From positions 62,001-126,000 of the forward strand of contig NZ_JAAGLU010000020.1 in the NCBI RefSeq assembly GCF_010550245.1: a stretch of DNA of 64,000 nucleotides, written 5' to 3'. Origin of the DNA: Streptomyces sp. SID12501. Its GTDB lineage: Bacteria; Actinomycetota; Actinomycetes; Streptomycetales; Streptomycetaceae. This document shows, piece by piece, positions 23,374 through 32,625 of this stretch. Under the pieces are notes generated by a model, which was not told the origin of the DNA, did no database searches, and saw nothing but the letters and a program-made list of their open reading frames with translations. The translations under genes and the position numbers were made by a program. The first letter of the stretch is position 1; each line of letters opens with the position of its first letter.

Positions 23374-24318
23374 ATGAGCACCATCCGAGGCATCCACCGT
23401 GGCGCCGCGTTCGGCCTGATCGCCGCGCTCTCGCTCACCGCCTGCGGTGGAGGCGACGACAGCGACAGCAACCCGCTGACCGGCGACAGTGCCGGCAGCG
23501 GCAGCGGTAAGTCCATCGTCGTCGGCTCGGCGAACTTCCCCGAGAACCAGCTGCTCGCCGAGATCTACGCCCAGGCTCTGGAGGCCAAGGGCCTGAAGGT
23601 GACCAGAAAGTTCGACATCGGCGCCCGCGAGGTCTACTACGACCAGGTCGTCAAGGGCGGCATCGGTGTCTTCCCGGAGTACAACGGCGCCCTGTTGGCG
23701 ACGGCGGTCGACAAGACCAGCACCGCGACCAGCACGACGGACATCAACGCCGAGCTGAAGAAGAAGCTCCCGTCGTCGGTGGAGATCCTCGACTCCGCCG
23801 CGGCCGAGGACAAGGACTCGGTGACGGTCACCTCCGAGACCGCCGCCAAGTACAACCTCAAGACCCTCGCCGACCTCAAGCCGGTCGCGAAGGACATGAC
23901 GATCGGCGCCGGTTCGGAGTTCAAGACCCGCACGCAGGGCGGAGTCGGCCTGAAGACCGTCTACGGCGTCGAGTTCGGGAAGTTCCAGCCGCTCGACGCG
24001 GGCGCCCAGAGCACCCTGCTGAAGCTGCTGAAGTCGGACAAGGTGCAGGCGGCCAACATCTACACGACAGACCCCGGCATCGTCGAGGACAAGCTGGTGG
24101 TCCTGGAGGACCCGAAGAACCTCTTCTCCTCGCAGAACGTCACGCCGCTGGTCTACAAGTCGGCGGTCGACGACACGGCCAAGGCGGCCCTCAACGGCAT
24201 CTCGGCCAAGCTCACCACCGAGGACCTGGTGGAGATGATGAAGAAGCTGGTCAACGACAAAGAGGATGCCAGCGCCGTCGCCAAGGAGTGGCTGACGAGC
24301 GCCGGTCTCGTGAGCTGA
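23374..24318 (+). CDS. Quaternary-amine ABC transporter substrate-binding lipoprotein
   Basis: 314 residues. Lipoprotein signal with lipobox LTAC (Cys about 24), followed by a Gly/Asp/Ser linker. The OpuAC domain shows VGSANFPENQLLAEIYAQALEAKGLKV, 'VYYDQVVKGGIGVFPEYNGALL' and 'ANIYTTDPGI'. The Tyr residues of these motifs commonly line the aromatic cage for quaternary ammonium groups; which are used here is not visible without a structure. AAAGGAA precedes ATG 23374. It is separated from the permeases by 55 bp and closes the operon ahead of a strong hairpin. Glycine betaine, choline-like compounds or betaine amino acids are candidate ligands. Confidence 0.9.
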   Translation: MSTIRGIHRGAAFGLIAALSLTACGGGDDSDSNPLTGDSAGSGSGKSIVVGSANFPENQLLAEIYAQALEAKGLKVTRKFDIGAREVYYDQVVKGGIGVFPEYNGALLATAVDKTSTATSTTDINAELKKKLPSSVEILDSAAAEDKDSVTVTSETAAKYNLKTLADLKPVAKDMTIGAGSEFKTRTQGGVGLKTVYGVEFGKFQPLDAGAQSTLLKLLKSDKVQAANIYTTDPGIVEDKLVVLEDPKNLFSSQNVTPLVYKSAVDDTAKAALNGISAKLTTEDLVEMMKKLVNDKEDASAVAKEWLTSAGLVS

Positions 24319-24345
24319 CCCGGTTCGGCTGTGGCCATACCGTCC

Positions 24346-24384
24346 GCCCTCTCTCCCGCCCGGCACTCGGGCAGGAGAGAGGGC
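24346..24384. terminator. 16-bp hairpin after the transporter operon
   Basis: Arms 24346-24361 and 24369-24384 pair with one mismatch around a 7-base loop. It follows the binding-protein stop by 28 bases. Confidence 0.8.
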
Positions 24385-24543
24385 GCTCCGATGCCGCTGG
24401 GGCAGGTTCTGCCGGAGGCCATGTGTGACGCTCTGCCGGACGCGCAGGCCCACCCGGCGGAGTTCGACGCGCGGGCCGCGGACTGTTCGTCGAGTGAACG
24501 CCCCAGCCCCAAGCACCGGCCACCGAGAGAGAGTTCGCACCGT

Positions 24544-25725
24544 ATGACACCCCGCCTCGTCGACGCCTGCCCGCTCGGCGCCGCCACCACCCTCGCCGAA
24601 CTCGCCGACGACCCGCATCCGCGACTCGCGCTGCTGCGTGCCCACGAACCCGTCTCCTGGCTGCCGGAGTTGAACGGCTGGCTGGTGACCCGGCGCGACC
24701 TCGCCCTGACCGTGATGCGCGACGCCGCGGTCTTCACCGTGGACGACCCCCGCTTCTCCACCGCGCAGGTCGTCGGCCCCAGCATGCTCTCCCTCGACGG
24801 CGACCGGCACACCCGCCACCGCGAGCCCTTCAACGCCCCCTTCCGCCCGAGGGCGGTACATGAGGGCTTCACCGCCTGCATCGAACGCGAGACCGACCGG
24901 CTCATCACCGGGCTCCCGCCGGCCGGCGCCGCCGACCTGCGACGCGCCTTCGCCGGACCCCTCGCGGTCGCCGTCGTGACCGAGGCCCTCGGCCTCACCG
25001 GTACCACCGCGGACGCGGTGCTCGCCTGGTACGACGCCATCGTGCGGTCGGTCTCCGACATCACCGCCGGACACCTGGCGGGCCCCGCCGGCACCGCTGC
25101 CTACGCGCAGCTGAGCGCCGCCGTGGAAGCCACCGTCGCGGACCGGAGCGCCGCCTCGCTTCTCGTCTCCGCTGCCGAGCAGTTGACCGTGCCCGAGGTG
25201 GCGTCCAATGCGGCCGTCCTGATGTTCGGGGGCATCGAGACCACCGAGGCGATGATCACCAACGCGCTGCTGCACCTGTTCCGGCATCCCGCCCAACTCG
25301 CCCTCGTCCGGGACGACTTCGACCTTCTGGATGGCGCGATCGAGGAGTCCCTGCGCCTCGAACCCGGCGCCGCGGTCGTGGACCGCTACGCCACCCGGGA
25401 CACCGTCCTAGGGTCGGCCGCGATCCGCCGCGGCGACCTGGTCACCGTCTCCCTGGCGGGCGCCAACCGCGACCCCGCCGTCTTCCCCGACCCCGACCGG
25501 TTCGACGTCCGACGCGAGAACGCCCGCCTCCAACTGGCCTTCGCCCACGGCCCCCACCACTGCCTCGCCGCGCACCTCGCCCGTCTGGAGACCCGCATCG
25601 CCCTCCACCGCATCCTCGAACACCTGCCCGGCCTGCGCCTCGACCCGGACCACCCCGCGACTGTGCGGGGCCTGGTCTTCCGCAAGCCGTCTGCTGTGCA
25701 CGTGCTGTGGGACGTTCCCGCCTGA
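24544..25725 (+). CDS. Cytochrome P450, conventional motifs
   Basis: 393 residues, soluble class I type. I-helix LMFGGIETTEA (Glu in place of Asp before ThrThr), K-helix ESLR (Glu268-Arg271), heme loop FAHGPHHCLAAHLAR with Cys340. HHCLA replaces the more common HxCxG, but the Cys is in place. ATG 24544 follows a GAGAGAG stretch. An in-frame extension to 24331 would cross the terminator and shows no P450 sequence, so it was rejected. No ferredoxin or reductase is adjacent; an FprA-type reductase is about 26 kb away in the window. The substrate is unknown; a link with the transporter operon upstream is unlikely because of the terminator. Confidence 0.9.
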   Translation: MTPRLVDACPLGAATTLAELADDPHPRLALLRAHEPVSWLPELNGWLVTRRDLALTVMRDAAVFTVDDPRFSTAQVVGPSMLSLDGDRHTRHREPFNAPFRPRAVHEGFTACIERETDRLITGLPPAGAADLRRAFAGPLAVAVVTEALGLTGTTADAVLAWYDAIVRSVSDITAGHLAGPAGTAAYAQLSAAVEATVADRSAASLLVSAAEQLTVPEVASNAAVLMFGGIETTEAMITNALLHLFRHPAQLALVRDDFDLLDGAIEESLRLEPGAAVVDRYATRDTVLGSAAIRRGDLVTVSLAGANRDPAVFPDPDRFDVRRENARLQLAFAHGPHHCLAAHLARLETRIALHRILEHLPGLRLDPDHPATVRGLVFRKPSAVHVLWDVPA

Positions 25726-26033
25726 CGAGGGGTGTTCCGGAGTCACTGCGTAGGGGAGTAGCCGGGCGAGCCATCAGGATCCAACAGAGTCCGACAAGAT
25801 TCTTGCTTCGGCTGTGTTCGAAGTCCTAGGGTGAGCCTGGCTCGCCAGCTCCCACTGTCACCAGCAGTTGTGTGCTGACTCAATATCAACTCCCACACCG
25901 CCCCAGTGGGTTGAGCCGCCGCCGATGACCACAGCGCTGCCGGATTCCGGGTCGGATTGTCAACAGTAACGAACAAGATCTGACGCACCCTCGGTCCGTG
26001 CAGCGCACTGTCGTACCGAGGAAGGCCACGGTC
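25726..26033. other. Intergenic region ahead of the GH2 gene
   Basis: 308 bases with noticeably lower GC than the flanks between about 25780 and 25990. It probably holds the GH2 promoter and the end signal of the P450 gene. The 'CCCAC...GTGGG' pair near 25895-25915 can form a short hairpin. A very long antisense frame runs through it but is a shadow of the GH2 gene. Confidence 0.5.
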
Positions 26034-29000
26034 ATGCCGCACCCCCACGAGTTCGCCGTCAGCCGCCGCCGTCTGCTGGAGGGCGGAGCCGCCGTCCTCG
26101 GCGCGCTCGCCCTGTCCGGACCGGCCGCCGCCCACCGGGCCGCCGCTGCGGACGCGTCGGACGCCACCCCCGAGTGGAACGGCCACATCGACGTCTTCCG
26201 CGTCGGCACCGAACCCGCGCACACCACGCTGATGCCGTACGCGACCCTCGCCCAGGCCCTCACCGCCGACCGGACCCGCTCCCCGTACCGGCAGAGCCTC
26301 GACGGCACCTGGAAGTTCGCGTACGTCGACCGCCCCGACGACCGGGACACCGACTTCCACCGCACCGACCTCGACGACCGTGCCTGGGACACCATCCCGG
26401 TCCCCTCGGCCTGGCAGCTGTACGGGTACGACAGCCCGATCTACATCAACAGCGACTACCCCTGGTGGGGCGCCAACGGCCGGGGCGAGGAAGCTCAGCC
26501 GCCGGCCGCCCCGACCGTCCACAACCCCGTGGGCCAGTACCGCCGCACCTTCACCCTCCCGCGCGACTGGTCGGGACGCCGGACGTTCCTCCACTTCGAG
26601 GGCGTCAAGTCGGCCCACTACGTATGGATCAACGGCACGCTGGTCGGCTACCACGAGGACTCGTACGACCCCTCCGAGTACGACATCACCCCGCACCTGA
26701 AGCCGGGCACCAACCAGATAGCCGTCGAGGTCTACCGCTACTCCGACGGCGACTGGCTGGAGGACCAGGACATGATCCGGCTGAGCGGCATCTTCCGCTC
26801 GGTCTACCTCTACTCCACCCCGGCCGTACGCCTGCGTGACTTCCGGCTCGACACCCCGCTGAGCGACGACTACTCGGCGGCCGAACTGTCGGTCACCGCG
26901 AACGTGCGCGACTACGGCGGCAAGGGCGCCGGTCAGTACTCCGTCGAGACCCAGCTGTACGACGACGGCGGGCACCCGGTCTGGTCGCGTCCGCTCCAGC
27001 AGACCGTCGCGCTCGGCGCCGGCGAGGAGAAGTCCGTACAGGCAGCGAAGGCCGTGCCCGCGCCGCGTCTGTGGTCGGCCGAACACCCCAGCCTCTACAC
27101 CGCCGTGCTCCGCCTGCGCGATCCGGCCGGCCGAGTGATCGAGACCCTCTCCCACCGGGTCGGCCTGCGCGAGTTCGCCCTCAAGGACGGGCTGATGCGC
27201 ATCAACGGCAAGCCGGTCTCCTTCCGGGGCACCAACCGGCACGAGATGCACCCCGTCCACGGCTCCGCCCTCACCCGCGCGGACATGGTCCAGGACATCG
27301 GCATCATCAAACGGCTGAACATCAACACCGTCCGCACCTCGCACTACCCGAACAACCCGCAGTGGCTGGAACTCGCCGACGAGTACGGCCTGTACCTCGT
27401 GGACGAGACCAACCTCGAAACCCATGGCGTCCGGGGCGAGTACCCCGGAAACCACTCCGAGTGGACCACGGCGTGCGTGGCCCGCGCCCAGAACATGGTC
27501 CACCGCGACAAGAACCACGCCTCCGTCGTCATCTGGTCGCTCGGCAACGAGGCGGGCGGCGGCAGCACGTTCAACGCCATGTACGACTGGATCCGCTCCT
27601 ACGACACCACTCGTGTCATCCAGTACGAGGGCGACGACCGCCCCGGGATCAGCGACATCCGCTCCGAGATGTACGACAGTCCCGCCCGCGTCGAGCAACG
27701 CGCGAAGGACACCGCCGACACCCGGCCGTACGTGATGATCGAGTACTCCCACGGCATGGGCAACTCCAACGGGAACTTCAAGAAGTACTGGGATCTGGTC
27801 CGCCGCTACCCCGTCCTCCAGGGCGGCTGGATCTGGGACTTCGTCGACCAGGCCCTCGCCTGGCCCACCCCGACGCGCAAGCTGTTCACCGAGACAGGGC
27901 CCACTGCACTCCAGGGCGAGATCATCGCCCCCGCCGGCACCTTCACCCGCGACGAGGGAGTCTCCGGTGGCACCGTCTTCGCCCGCGACGAGCGCCTCGA
28001 CCTCACCGGGTCCCTGACGCTGGAGGCGTGGATCACCCCGCACTTCCTGGGCTACCACCAGCCCGTCATCGCCAAGGGGGACACCCAGTACGCCCTGAAG
28101 CAGTCGGGCAGGGGCCTGGAGTTCTTCATCTACGGCGGCGGCCAGTGGATCAGCGCGTGGTGGGCGCTGCCCGACGACTGGACCGGCAAGGAGCACCACA
28201 TCGCCGGCGTCTTCGACGCGACCGCGGGCACACTCACCCTCCACGTCGACGGCGTGGCGCGGGCCACCAGGACCACCACCCAGCGGCCGAGCAACAACAC
28301 CGCGTCCCTCGCGCTGGCCACCGACATCGACAACCCCACCCGGGAGTTCAGCGGCACCATCCGGCGGGCCCGCGTCTACGCCCGCGCGCTGAGCGCCGCC
28401 GAGCTGGCCTCCGAGAGCCGTGGCCCCGGTGACGACGGCGTACGGTTCTGGTTCGACGCCGCCACCGTCGGACTCACCGAGAAGCGGCCCCGTGGCAAGA
28501 CGTTCTACGCCTACGGCGGCGACTGGGGCGACAACCCCAACGACGGGGCCTTCGCCGGGGACGGCATCATCACCGCCGACCGCGGGCTGACCGGCAAGTC
28601 CGCCGAGGTCAAGCGGATCTACCAGGCGGTGCAGGTCACTTCGGGTGCGACGCCGGGCACGGTCACCCTCACCAACGAGTACCTCTTCACCAACCTCCGT
28701 GAATTCGACGGGCGTTGGGAACTGGTCGCCGACGGAAGCGTGGTCCGGCGCGGCAAGCTGACCCGTGCCCAGCTGGACGTGGCGCCCCTGTCCGGCAAGA
28801 CCATCACCGTGCCCTTCGAGCTGCCGGACGACCCGGCGCCGGGTGCGGAGTACTTCCTCCAGCTGTCCTTCACCACGAGGGAGAGCACGAAGTGGGCCAA
28901 GGCCGGCTTCGAGGTGGCCCGGCAGCAACTCGCCCTCGACGCGGGCAGCCCCGCCGTCACACCCACACCGCTGGACAGCGTCCCGGCGCTCCGCCACGAG

Positions 29001-29909
29001 GACGGTGACGCGTCGGTCACCGTCAAGGGCAAGGGCTTCTCGGTCACCGTCGACAAGGCGACCGGAGCCATCACGTCGTACAAGGCGGGCGGTGCCCAGC
29101 TGATCGCCTCCGGGCCCACCCCGAACTTCTGGCGGGCGCCCACCGACAACGACCGGGGCAACTCCCAGCACACCCGCAACCAGACCTGGCGCGACGCGGG
29201 CACCCGGCGTGCGGTGACCGGCGTGAGCGTCCGCGCCCTGCGGGACCGGGCCGTCGAGATCAAGGTCACCGGCACGCTGCCGACGACACCGGCATCGACG
29301 TACACCACCACCTACACCGTCTTCGGCAACGCTGAGATCAAGGTCGACAACACCCTGCACCCGGGGGCGAGTTCACTGCCGTACATTCCGGAGGTCGGCA
29401 ACCTGCTCCTGCTGCCCGGCCGCCTGGACAGGCTGCACTACTACGGGCGCGGCCCAGAGGAGAACCACTGGGACCGCAACAACTCCACCGACGTGGGCCT
29501 GTACTCCGGCACCGTCGACGGGCAGTGGAGCGGCTATCTGCGCCCGCAGGAGAACGGCAACAAGACCGACGTCCGCTGGATCGCCCTGACGGACCGCCGG
29601 GGCGCCGGTCTGCTGGTCTCCGCCGAACCGCTTCTGGAGGTCAACGCCTCGCACTTCACGCCGGAGGACCTGTCGGTCGGGGCCCGCCACGACTACCAGC
29701 TCACCCCGCGAGACGAGGTCGTCCTGCGTCTGAGCCACCGCCAGATGGGCGTCGGCGGCGACAACAGCTGGGGCGCGCACACCCACGACGAGTACAAGCT
29801 GTTCGCCAACCGCGACTACTCGTACAGCTACCGGCTGCGTCCCCTGAAGGACGTCGACGCGGCGATGGCGGACTCGCGGCGGCCCACGGCGGGGGAGTCC
29901 GCCGGATAA
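26034..29909 (+). CDS. Tat-exported GH2 beta-galactosidase with embedded LamG domain
   Basis: 1291 residues. A Tat signal (SRRRLLEGG, Arg11-13) and cleavage near AAA suggest folded export. LacZ-type layout: sugar-binding and jelly-roll domains about 50-370 (VYRYSDGDWLEDQDMIRLSGIFR is diagnostic of LacZ), then a TIM barrel with acid/base Glu506 (SLGNEAGGG) and nucleophile Glu570 (MIEYSHGMGNSNG). Unlike LacZ, a LamG/concanavalin-like sandwich of about 150 residues (about 642-795, 'SLTLEAWITP...HIAGVFDATAGTLTLHVDG') is inserted between the barrel and the small domain. The C-terminal beta-galactosidase domain ends with 'WGAHTHDEYKLFANRDYSYSYRLRP'. GAGGAAGG lies eight bases before ATG 26034. Likely substrates are galactosides of plant or microbial polysaccharides. 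Confidence 0.93.
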   Translation: MPHPHEFAVSRRRLLEGGAAVLGALALSGPAAAHRAAAADASDATPEWNGHIDVFRVGTEPAHTTLMPYATLAQALTADRTRSPYRQSLDGTWKFAYVDRPDDRDTDFHRTDLDDRAWDTIPVPSAWQLYGYDSPIYINSDYPWWGANGRGEEAQPPAAPTVHNPVGQYRRTFTLPRDWSGRRTFLHFEGVKSAHYVWINGTLVGYHEDSYDPSEYDITPHLKPGTNQIAVEVYRYSDGDWLEDQDMIRLSGIFRSVYLYSTPAVRLRDFRLDTPLSDDYSAAELSVTANVRDYGGKGAGQYSVETQLYDDGGHPVWSRPLQQTVALGAGEEKSVQAAKAVPAPRLWSAEHPSLYTAVLRLRDPAGRVIETLSHRVGLREFALKDGLMRINGKPVSFRGTNRHEMHPVHGSALTRADMVQDIGIIKRLNINTVRTSHYPNNPQWLELADEYGLYLVDETNLETHGVRGEYPGNHSEWTTACVARAQNMVHRDKNHASVVIWSLGNEAGGGSTFNAMYDWIRSYDTTRVIQYEGDDRPGISDIRSEMYDSPARVEQRAKDTADTRPYVMIEYSHGMGNSNGNFKKYWDLVRRYPVLQGGWIWDFVDQALAWPTPTRKLFTETGPTALQGEIIAPAGTFTRDEGVSGGTVFARDERLDLTGSLTLEAWITPHFLGYHQPVIAKGDTQYALKQSGRGLEFFIYGGGQWISAWWALPDDWTGKEHHIAGVFDATAGTLTLHVDGVARATRTTTQRPSNNTASLALATDIDNPTREFSGTIRRARVYARALSAAELASESRGPGDDGVRFWFDAATVGLTEKRPRGKTFYAYGGDWGDNPNDGAFAGDGIITADRGLTGKSAEVKRIYQAVQVTSGATPGTVTLTNEYLFTNLREFDGRWELVADGSVVRRGKLTRAQLDVAPLSGKTITVPFELPDDPAPGAEYFLQLSFTTRESTKWAKAGFEVARQQLALDAGSPAVTPTPLDSVPALRHEDGDASVTVKGKGFSVTVDKATGAITSYKAGGAQLIASGPTPNFWRAPTDNDRGNSQHTRNQTWRDAGTRRAVTGVSVRALRDRAVEIKVTGTLPTTPASTYTTTYTVFGNAEIKVDNTLHPGASSLPYIPEVGNLLLLPGRLDRLHYYGRGPEENHWDRNNSTDVGLYSGTVDGQWSGYLRPQENGNKTDVRWIALTDRRGAGLLVSAEPLLEVNASHFTPEDLSVGARHDYQLTPRDEVVLRLSHRQMGVGGDNSWGAHTHDEYKLFANRDYSYSYRLRPLKDVDAAMADSRRPTAGESAG

Positions 29910-29930
29910 GCAGGGGGAGCACGGTTTCGG

Positions 29931-29960
29931 GGGCGTCACCCTTCGTCGGGGGTGGCGCCC
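29931..29960. terminator. 11-bp hairpin after the GH2 gene
   Basis: Arms 29931-29941 and 29950-29960 pair with one mismatch around an 8-base loop, 21 bases after the GH2 stop. Confidence 0.7.
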
Positions 29961-30260
29961 TCGCCCAGTCCGTCGGCCGGACAGGCGAGGTACAGGGCCA
30001 TGGTGGTCCGGTGTTCGCGCAGCGGGCGGCCGGTGAGCTGCTCAGGCGCGCGGTCGAGACCGGCGTCCCGCGGAACCCGGCCACCTCTCCGGCCGGTCCG
30101 GTGGCGACGGGATCGCGCAGGGCGGGCTGCCAGCAGGGTCGGGCCACGCCGGGGCCAGGACGGCGAGGGGCACTGGGAGCGAGCGCACCATCCACCTCCC
30201 CACGTCGGCCGGCCGCGTTGTGGCACACCAACTCCCCGCCGAGTAGGCCGACTTCGTAGG
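29961..30260. other. Region with no recognisable gene
   Basis: 300 bases between the GH2 terminator and the end of the SpoIIE phosphatase gene. Several frames are open on both strands because of the high GC content, but none has a ribosome-binding site, family resemblance or convincing codon bias. It may be a decayed gene. Confidence 0.5.
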
Positions 30261-32006
30261 TCAGGCCGGTCGTGAACGGGCCGCCAGTACGGCGATGTCG
30301 TCCTCGGCGGGAGCGTCCGCGAGCTGAGCCAGGACATCGTCGAGGATGGCGTCCAGGGAGGCGCGCGGCGACAGCCGGAGCCGGGTGAGGCGGCGCAGCG
30401 ACACGTCGATGTCCTCGCCGCGCCGCTCCACCAGCCCGTCCGTGTAGAGCAGGAGCACACCGTCCGGGACCGTCGGGCGGGTGAGCGTCGTATAGCTGCC
30501 GAATCCGGTGCCCAGGGGCGGGCCGACCGGGATCTCGACGAGAGCGACAGTGCCGTCCGGGGAGAGGAAGGCGGGCGGGAGATGGCCGGCGTTCGCGTAG
30601 GACACCGTCTGCCGGACGGGATCCTCGAGGGCCAGCAGACAGGTGGCGACCCGGTCGAACCCGGAGTCGGCGACCGTGCGGTCGGCGTGGGTGAGCAGCA
30701 GGTGCGGGGGGAGGCCCGCCATGGCCAGGGCGCGCAGTGCGGAACGGTAGTGGCTCATCGCGACGGCGGCCTCGACCCCGTGCCCCATGACGTCCCCGAT
30801 GACCAGGAGATTCCGGCCGTCGGGCAGGGCCAGGGAGTCGAACCAGTCACCTCCGATGAGGGCCACGTCGTCGGCGGGCAGATAGCGGAACGCGGTCGGC
30901 GCACGTGGGTCGGTCGGCGCGCCGGCGTCGGTGAGCAGCGCGTGCTGAAGTTCCAGGGCCATGCTGTGCTCGCGGGTGTGCAGGGCGGCGCGCTCCAGGG
31001 CGCGGGCAGCCCGGTGCGCCAGTTCCAGGGCCACCGAAACGTCGTCGCCGGTGAAGCCCTGGGAGTTGAACGCGCGCACGAGCGACAGGGTGCCCAGCGG
31101 GCGCCTGCCCGCGATCAGGGGCAGGACGAGGACCGAGTGGACGCCGATGTTCCGGTAGGACGTGGACCGGTCCGTGTGCACCGCGCCGGACTGCCGGTCC
31201 TGCTCGGAGATGCCGTTGCTCAGCCAGGGGAGGCCGGCGTCCAGGCAGGCGCGGATCTCCGTGCCCGGCGGATAGTCCAGGGTGTCGCCGAGACCGGCCA
31301 GGGCGAGCACCGCGTCCTTGATGCCGGGCACCGCCGCGAGGGCCGCCCGGCGCAGTCGCAGCACTCCCGGAGGCGGTCGGTGCGGACCGGCCTTCACATC
31401 GAGGTTCAGCTCGACACCGGCCGCGTCCGCCAGGTCCGGCACCATGAACTGGGCCAGCTCGGCGCAGGTCGCCTGTACGTCCGAGGTGGTGCCGATGCGG
31501 GAGGTCGCGGTGTCCAGCAGTGTCATCCGGCGGTGCGCGCGCTCCAGTTCGTCGACGTGCTGCTGCGGGGCGCTGATCTCCAGGAAGATCCCGGCGAGAC
31601 CGAGCACCCGGCCGTCGTCGTCCTGGAGCCGGTGATAGGTGGCGTGCCAGGCGCGGCGGGTGAAGGGTATGTCCGCGCGCGTGTGCCCTGTTCCCACGAG
31701 CTCACGGGGCTGCCCGTCGTACAGCACCTGCCGCAGCACGCTCTCGGGTCGCTCCACCTCCGGCGACGACTCGGCCAGGGTCCGCCCCAGGAGCTCCGCC
31801 GCCGACAGGCCGCTGATCCGGACCATGTGCGGGTTGACGTACAGAAAGCGCAGTTCCGTGTCGAGGACGACCACCCCTGCGGCCGTGCCCTCGACCAGCT
31901 GACGCAGCACGCCGTACTCCTCGACCAGCCGAGGCAGGTCCCCGACGGTCGGCCCGGCGAGAAGCGCCTCGACGTCCTCGAAGAGCAGCGGCCGGAAAGC
32001 GTCCAT
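30261..32006 (-). CDS. PAS-GAF-SpoIIE (PP2C) serine phosphatase, RsbU-like
   Basis: 581 residues from ATG 32006; GTG 32012 is possible. PAS domain about 35-150 ('GVVVLDTELRFLYVNPHMVRISGLSAAELLGR'), GAF domain about 165-335, SpoIIE domain about 360-580 with metal-binding Asp residues in IGGDWFDSL, IGDVMGHGVEAA, LLYTDGLVE and EDDIAVLA. Such proteins dephosphorylate anti-anti-sigma factors in response to light, redox or small ligands sensed by PAS/GAF. No kinase domain is fused here, unlike the second phosphatase at 46194. No anti-sigma or STAS gene is adjacent, so its target lies elsewhere. Confidence 0.9.
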   Translation of the reverse strand: MDAFRPLLFEDVEALLAGPTVGDLPRLVEEYGVLRQLVEGTAAGVVVLDTELRFLYVNPHMVRISGLSAAELLGRTLAESSPEVERPESVLRQVLYDGQPRELVGTGHTRADIPFTRRAWHATYHRLQDDDGRVLGLAGIFLEISAPQQHVDELERAHRRMTLLDTATSRIGTTSDVQATCAELAQFMVPDLADAAGVELNLDVKAGPHRPPPGVLRLRRAALAAVPGIKDAVLALAGLGDTLDYPPGTEIRACLDAGLPWLSNGISEQDRQSGAVHTDRSTSYRNIGVHSVLVLPLIAGRRPLGTLSLVRAFNSQGFTGDDVSVALELAHRAARALERAALHTREHSMALELQHALLTDAGAPTDPRAPTAFRYLPADDVALIGGDWFDSLALPDGRNLLVIGDVMGHGVEAAVAMSHYRSALRALAMAGLPPHLLLTHADRTVADSGFDRVATCLLALEDPVRQTVSYANAGHLPPAFLSPDGTVALVEIPVGPPLGTGFGSYTTLTRPTVPDGVLLLYTDGLVERRGEDIDVSLRRLTRLRLSPRASLDAILDDVLAQLADAPAEDDIAVLAARSRPA

Positions 32007-32109
32007 GACCACCGCACCTCATCACTTCTCGTCGGCATGGCGCTTGCCACACGGCAGAGACAATGATCGGCGACACGGGGGTCGCGCGCATGTCGGGAGC
32101 CGGCTGCGC

Positions 32110-32514
32110 CTACCTGCTCTGGTTCTCGCGCTTTTCCTGCTGTTCCTGGTGCAGTTCCTTGATGCGCGCCGTTTCCTTGCGGACGTCGACCTGTACGGAG
32201 CGCTCGTGCCGGAGCCACTCGGGGGCGTCCTGCTTCAGGGCGTCGATCTGCTCGGTGGTGAGGGCCTCGGTGACCCCGCCGCGGGCGAGTCCCGCGATGG
32301 AGACGCCCAGCTTCGACGCGACCACCGGGCGGGGGTGCGGGCCGTCGCGGCGCAGGTCGAGCAGCCAGGCCGGCGGGTCGGCCTGCAACGCGGTCAGCTC
32401 GGCGCGCGTGACGACACCCTCCTGGAACTCTGCGGGGGTGGCCTCGAGGTACACACCCAGCTTCTTCGCCGCGGTCGCGGGCTTCATGGTCTGGGAGGTC
32501 TGCTGCGTCGTCAT
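32110..32514 (-). CDS. DUF5997 family protein
   Basis: 134 residues, no signal peptide. Begins with a Thr/Gln-rich tail, then MKPATAAKKLGVYLEATPAEFQEGVVTRAELTALQADPPAWLLDLRRDGPHPRPVVASKLGVSIAGLARGG-type sequence (shown here only by its leading motifs KKLGVYL, FQEG, PPAWL, RRDGPHPR and KLGVS), and a charged C-terminal helix. I recognise this as DUF5997, frequent in Streptomyces and regularly divergent from a LysR-substrate-binding-domain protein, as here. The repeated KLGV motif hints at two winged-helix-like halves. Function unknown. Confidence 0.85.
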   Translation of the reverse strand: MTTQQTSQTMKPATAAKKLGVYLEATPAEFQEGVVTRAELTALQADPPAWLLDLRRDGPHPRPVVASKLGVSIAGLARGGVTEALTTEQIDALKQDAPEWLRHERSVQVDVRKETARIKELHQEQQEKRENQSR

Positions 32515-32625
32515 GGTGTCAAGGGTATCGAGCGTATGAACCAGCGCCGACCACGGCGAACCGGGCGGGCAACGGTGAGCAGGGCGGCAGCGCGACGGGA
32601 GGAGCACGGAAGGTAGCCTGGCGCG

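Noticed and set aside
24331..24543. In-frame N-terminal extension of the second P450
   Set aside because: It begins inside the transporter terminator hairpin, and its residues do not match P450 N-termini; ATG 24544 gives the usual length.
25726..26033. Insertion-sequence remnant suggested by the lower GC
   Set aside because: No inverted terminal repeats, target duplication or transposase fragment could be recognised.
25743..29360. 1205-codon open frame on the minus strand across the GH2 gene
   Set aside because: It is a mirror of a high-GC coding sequence. The plus-strand GH2 protein has clear domains and catalytic residues, while the antisense product is Val/Gly/Asp-rich without any motif.
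29701..30231. Possible 176-aa minus-strand gene behind the GH2 gene
   Set aside because: It overlaps the GH2 end, lacks a ribosome-binding site, and the product has random GC-driven composition.
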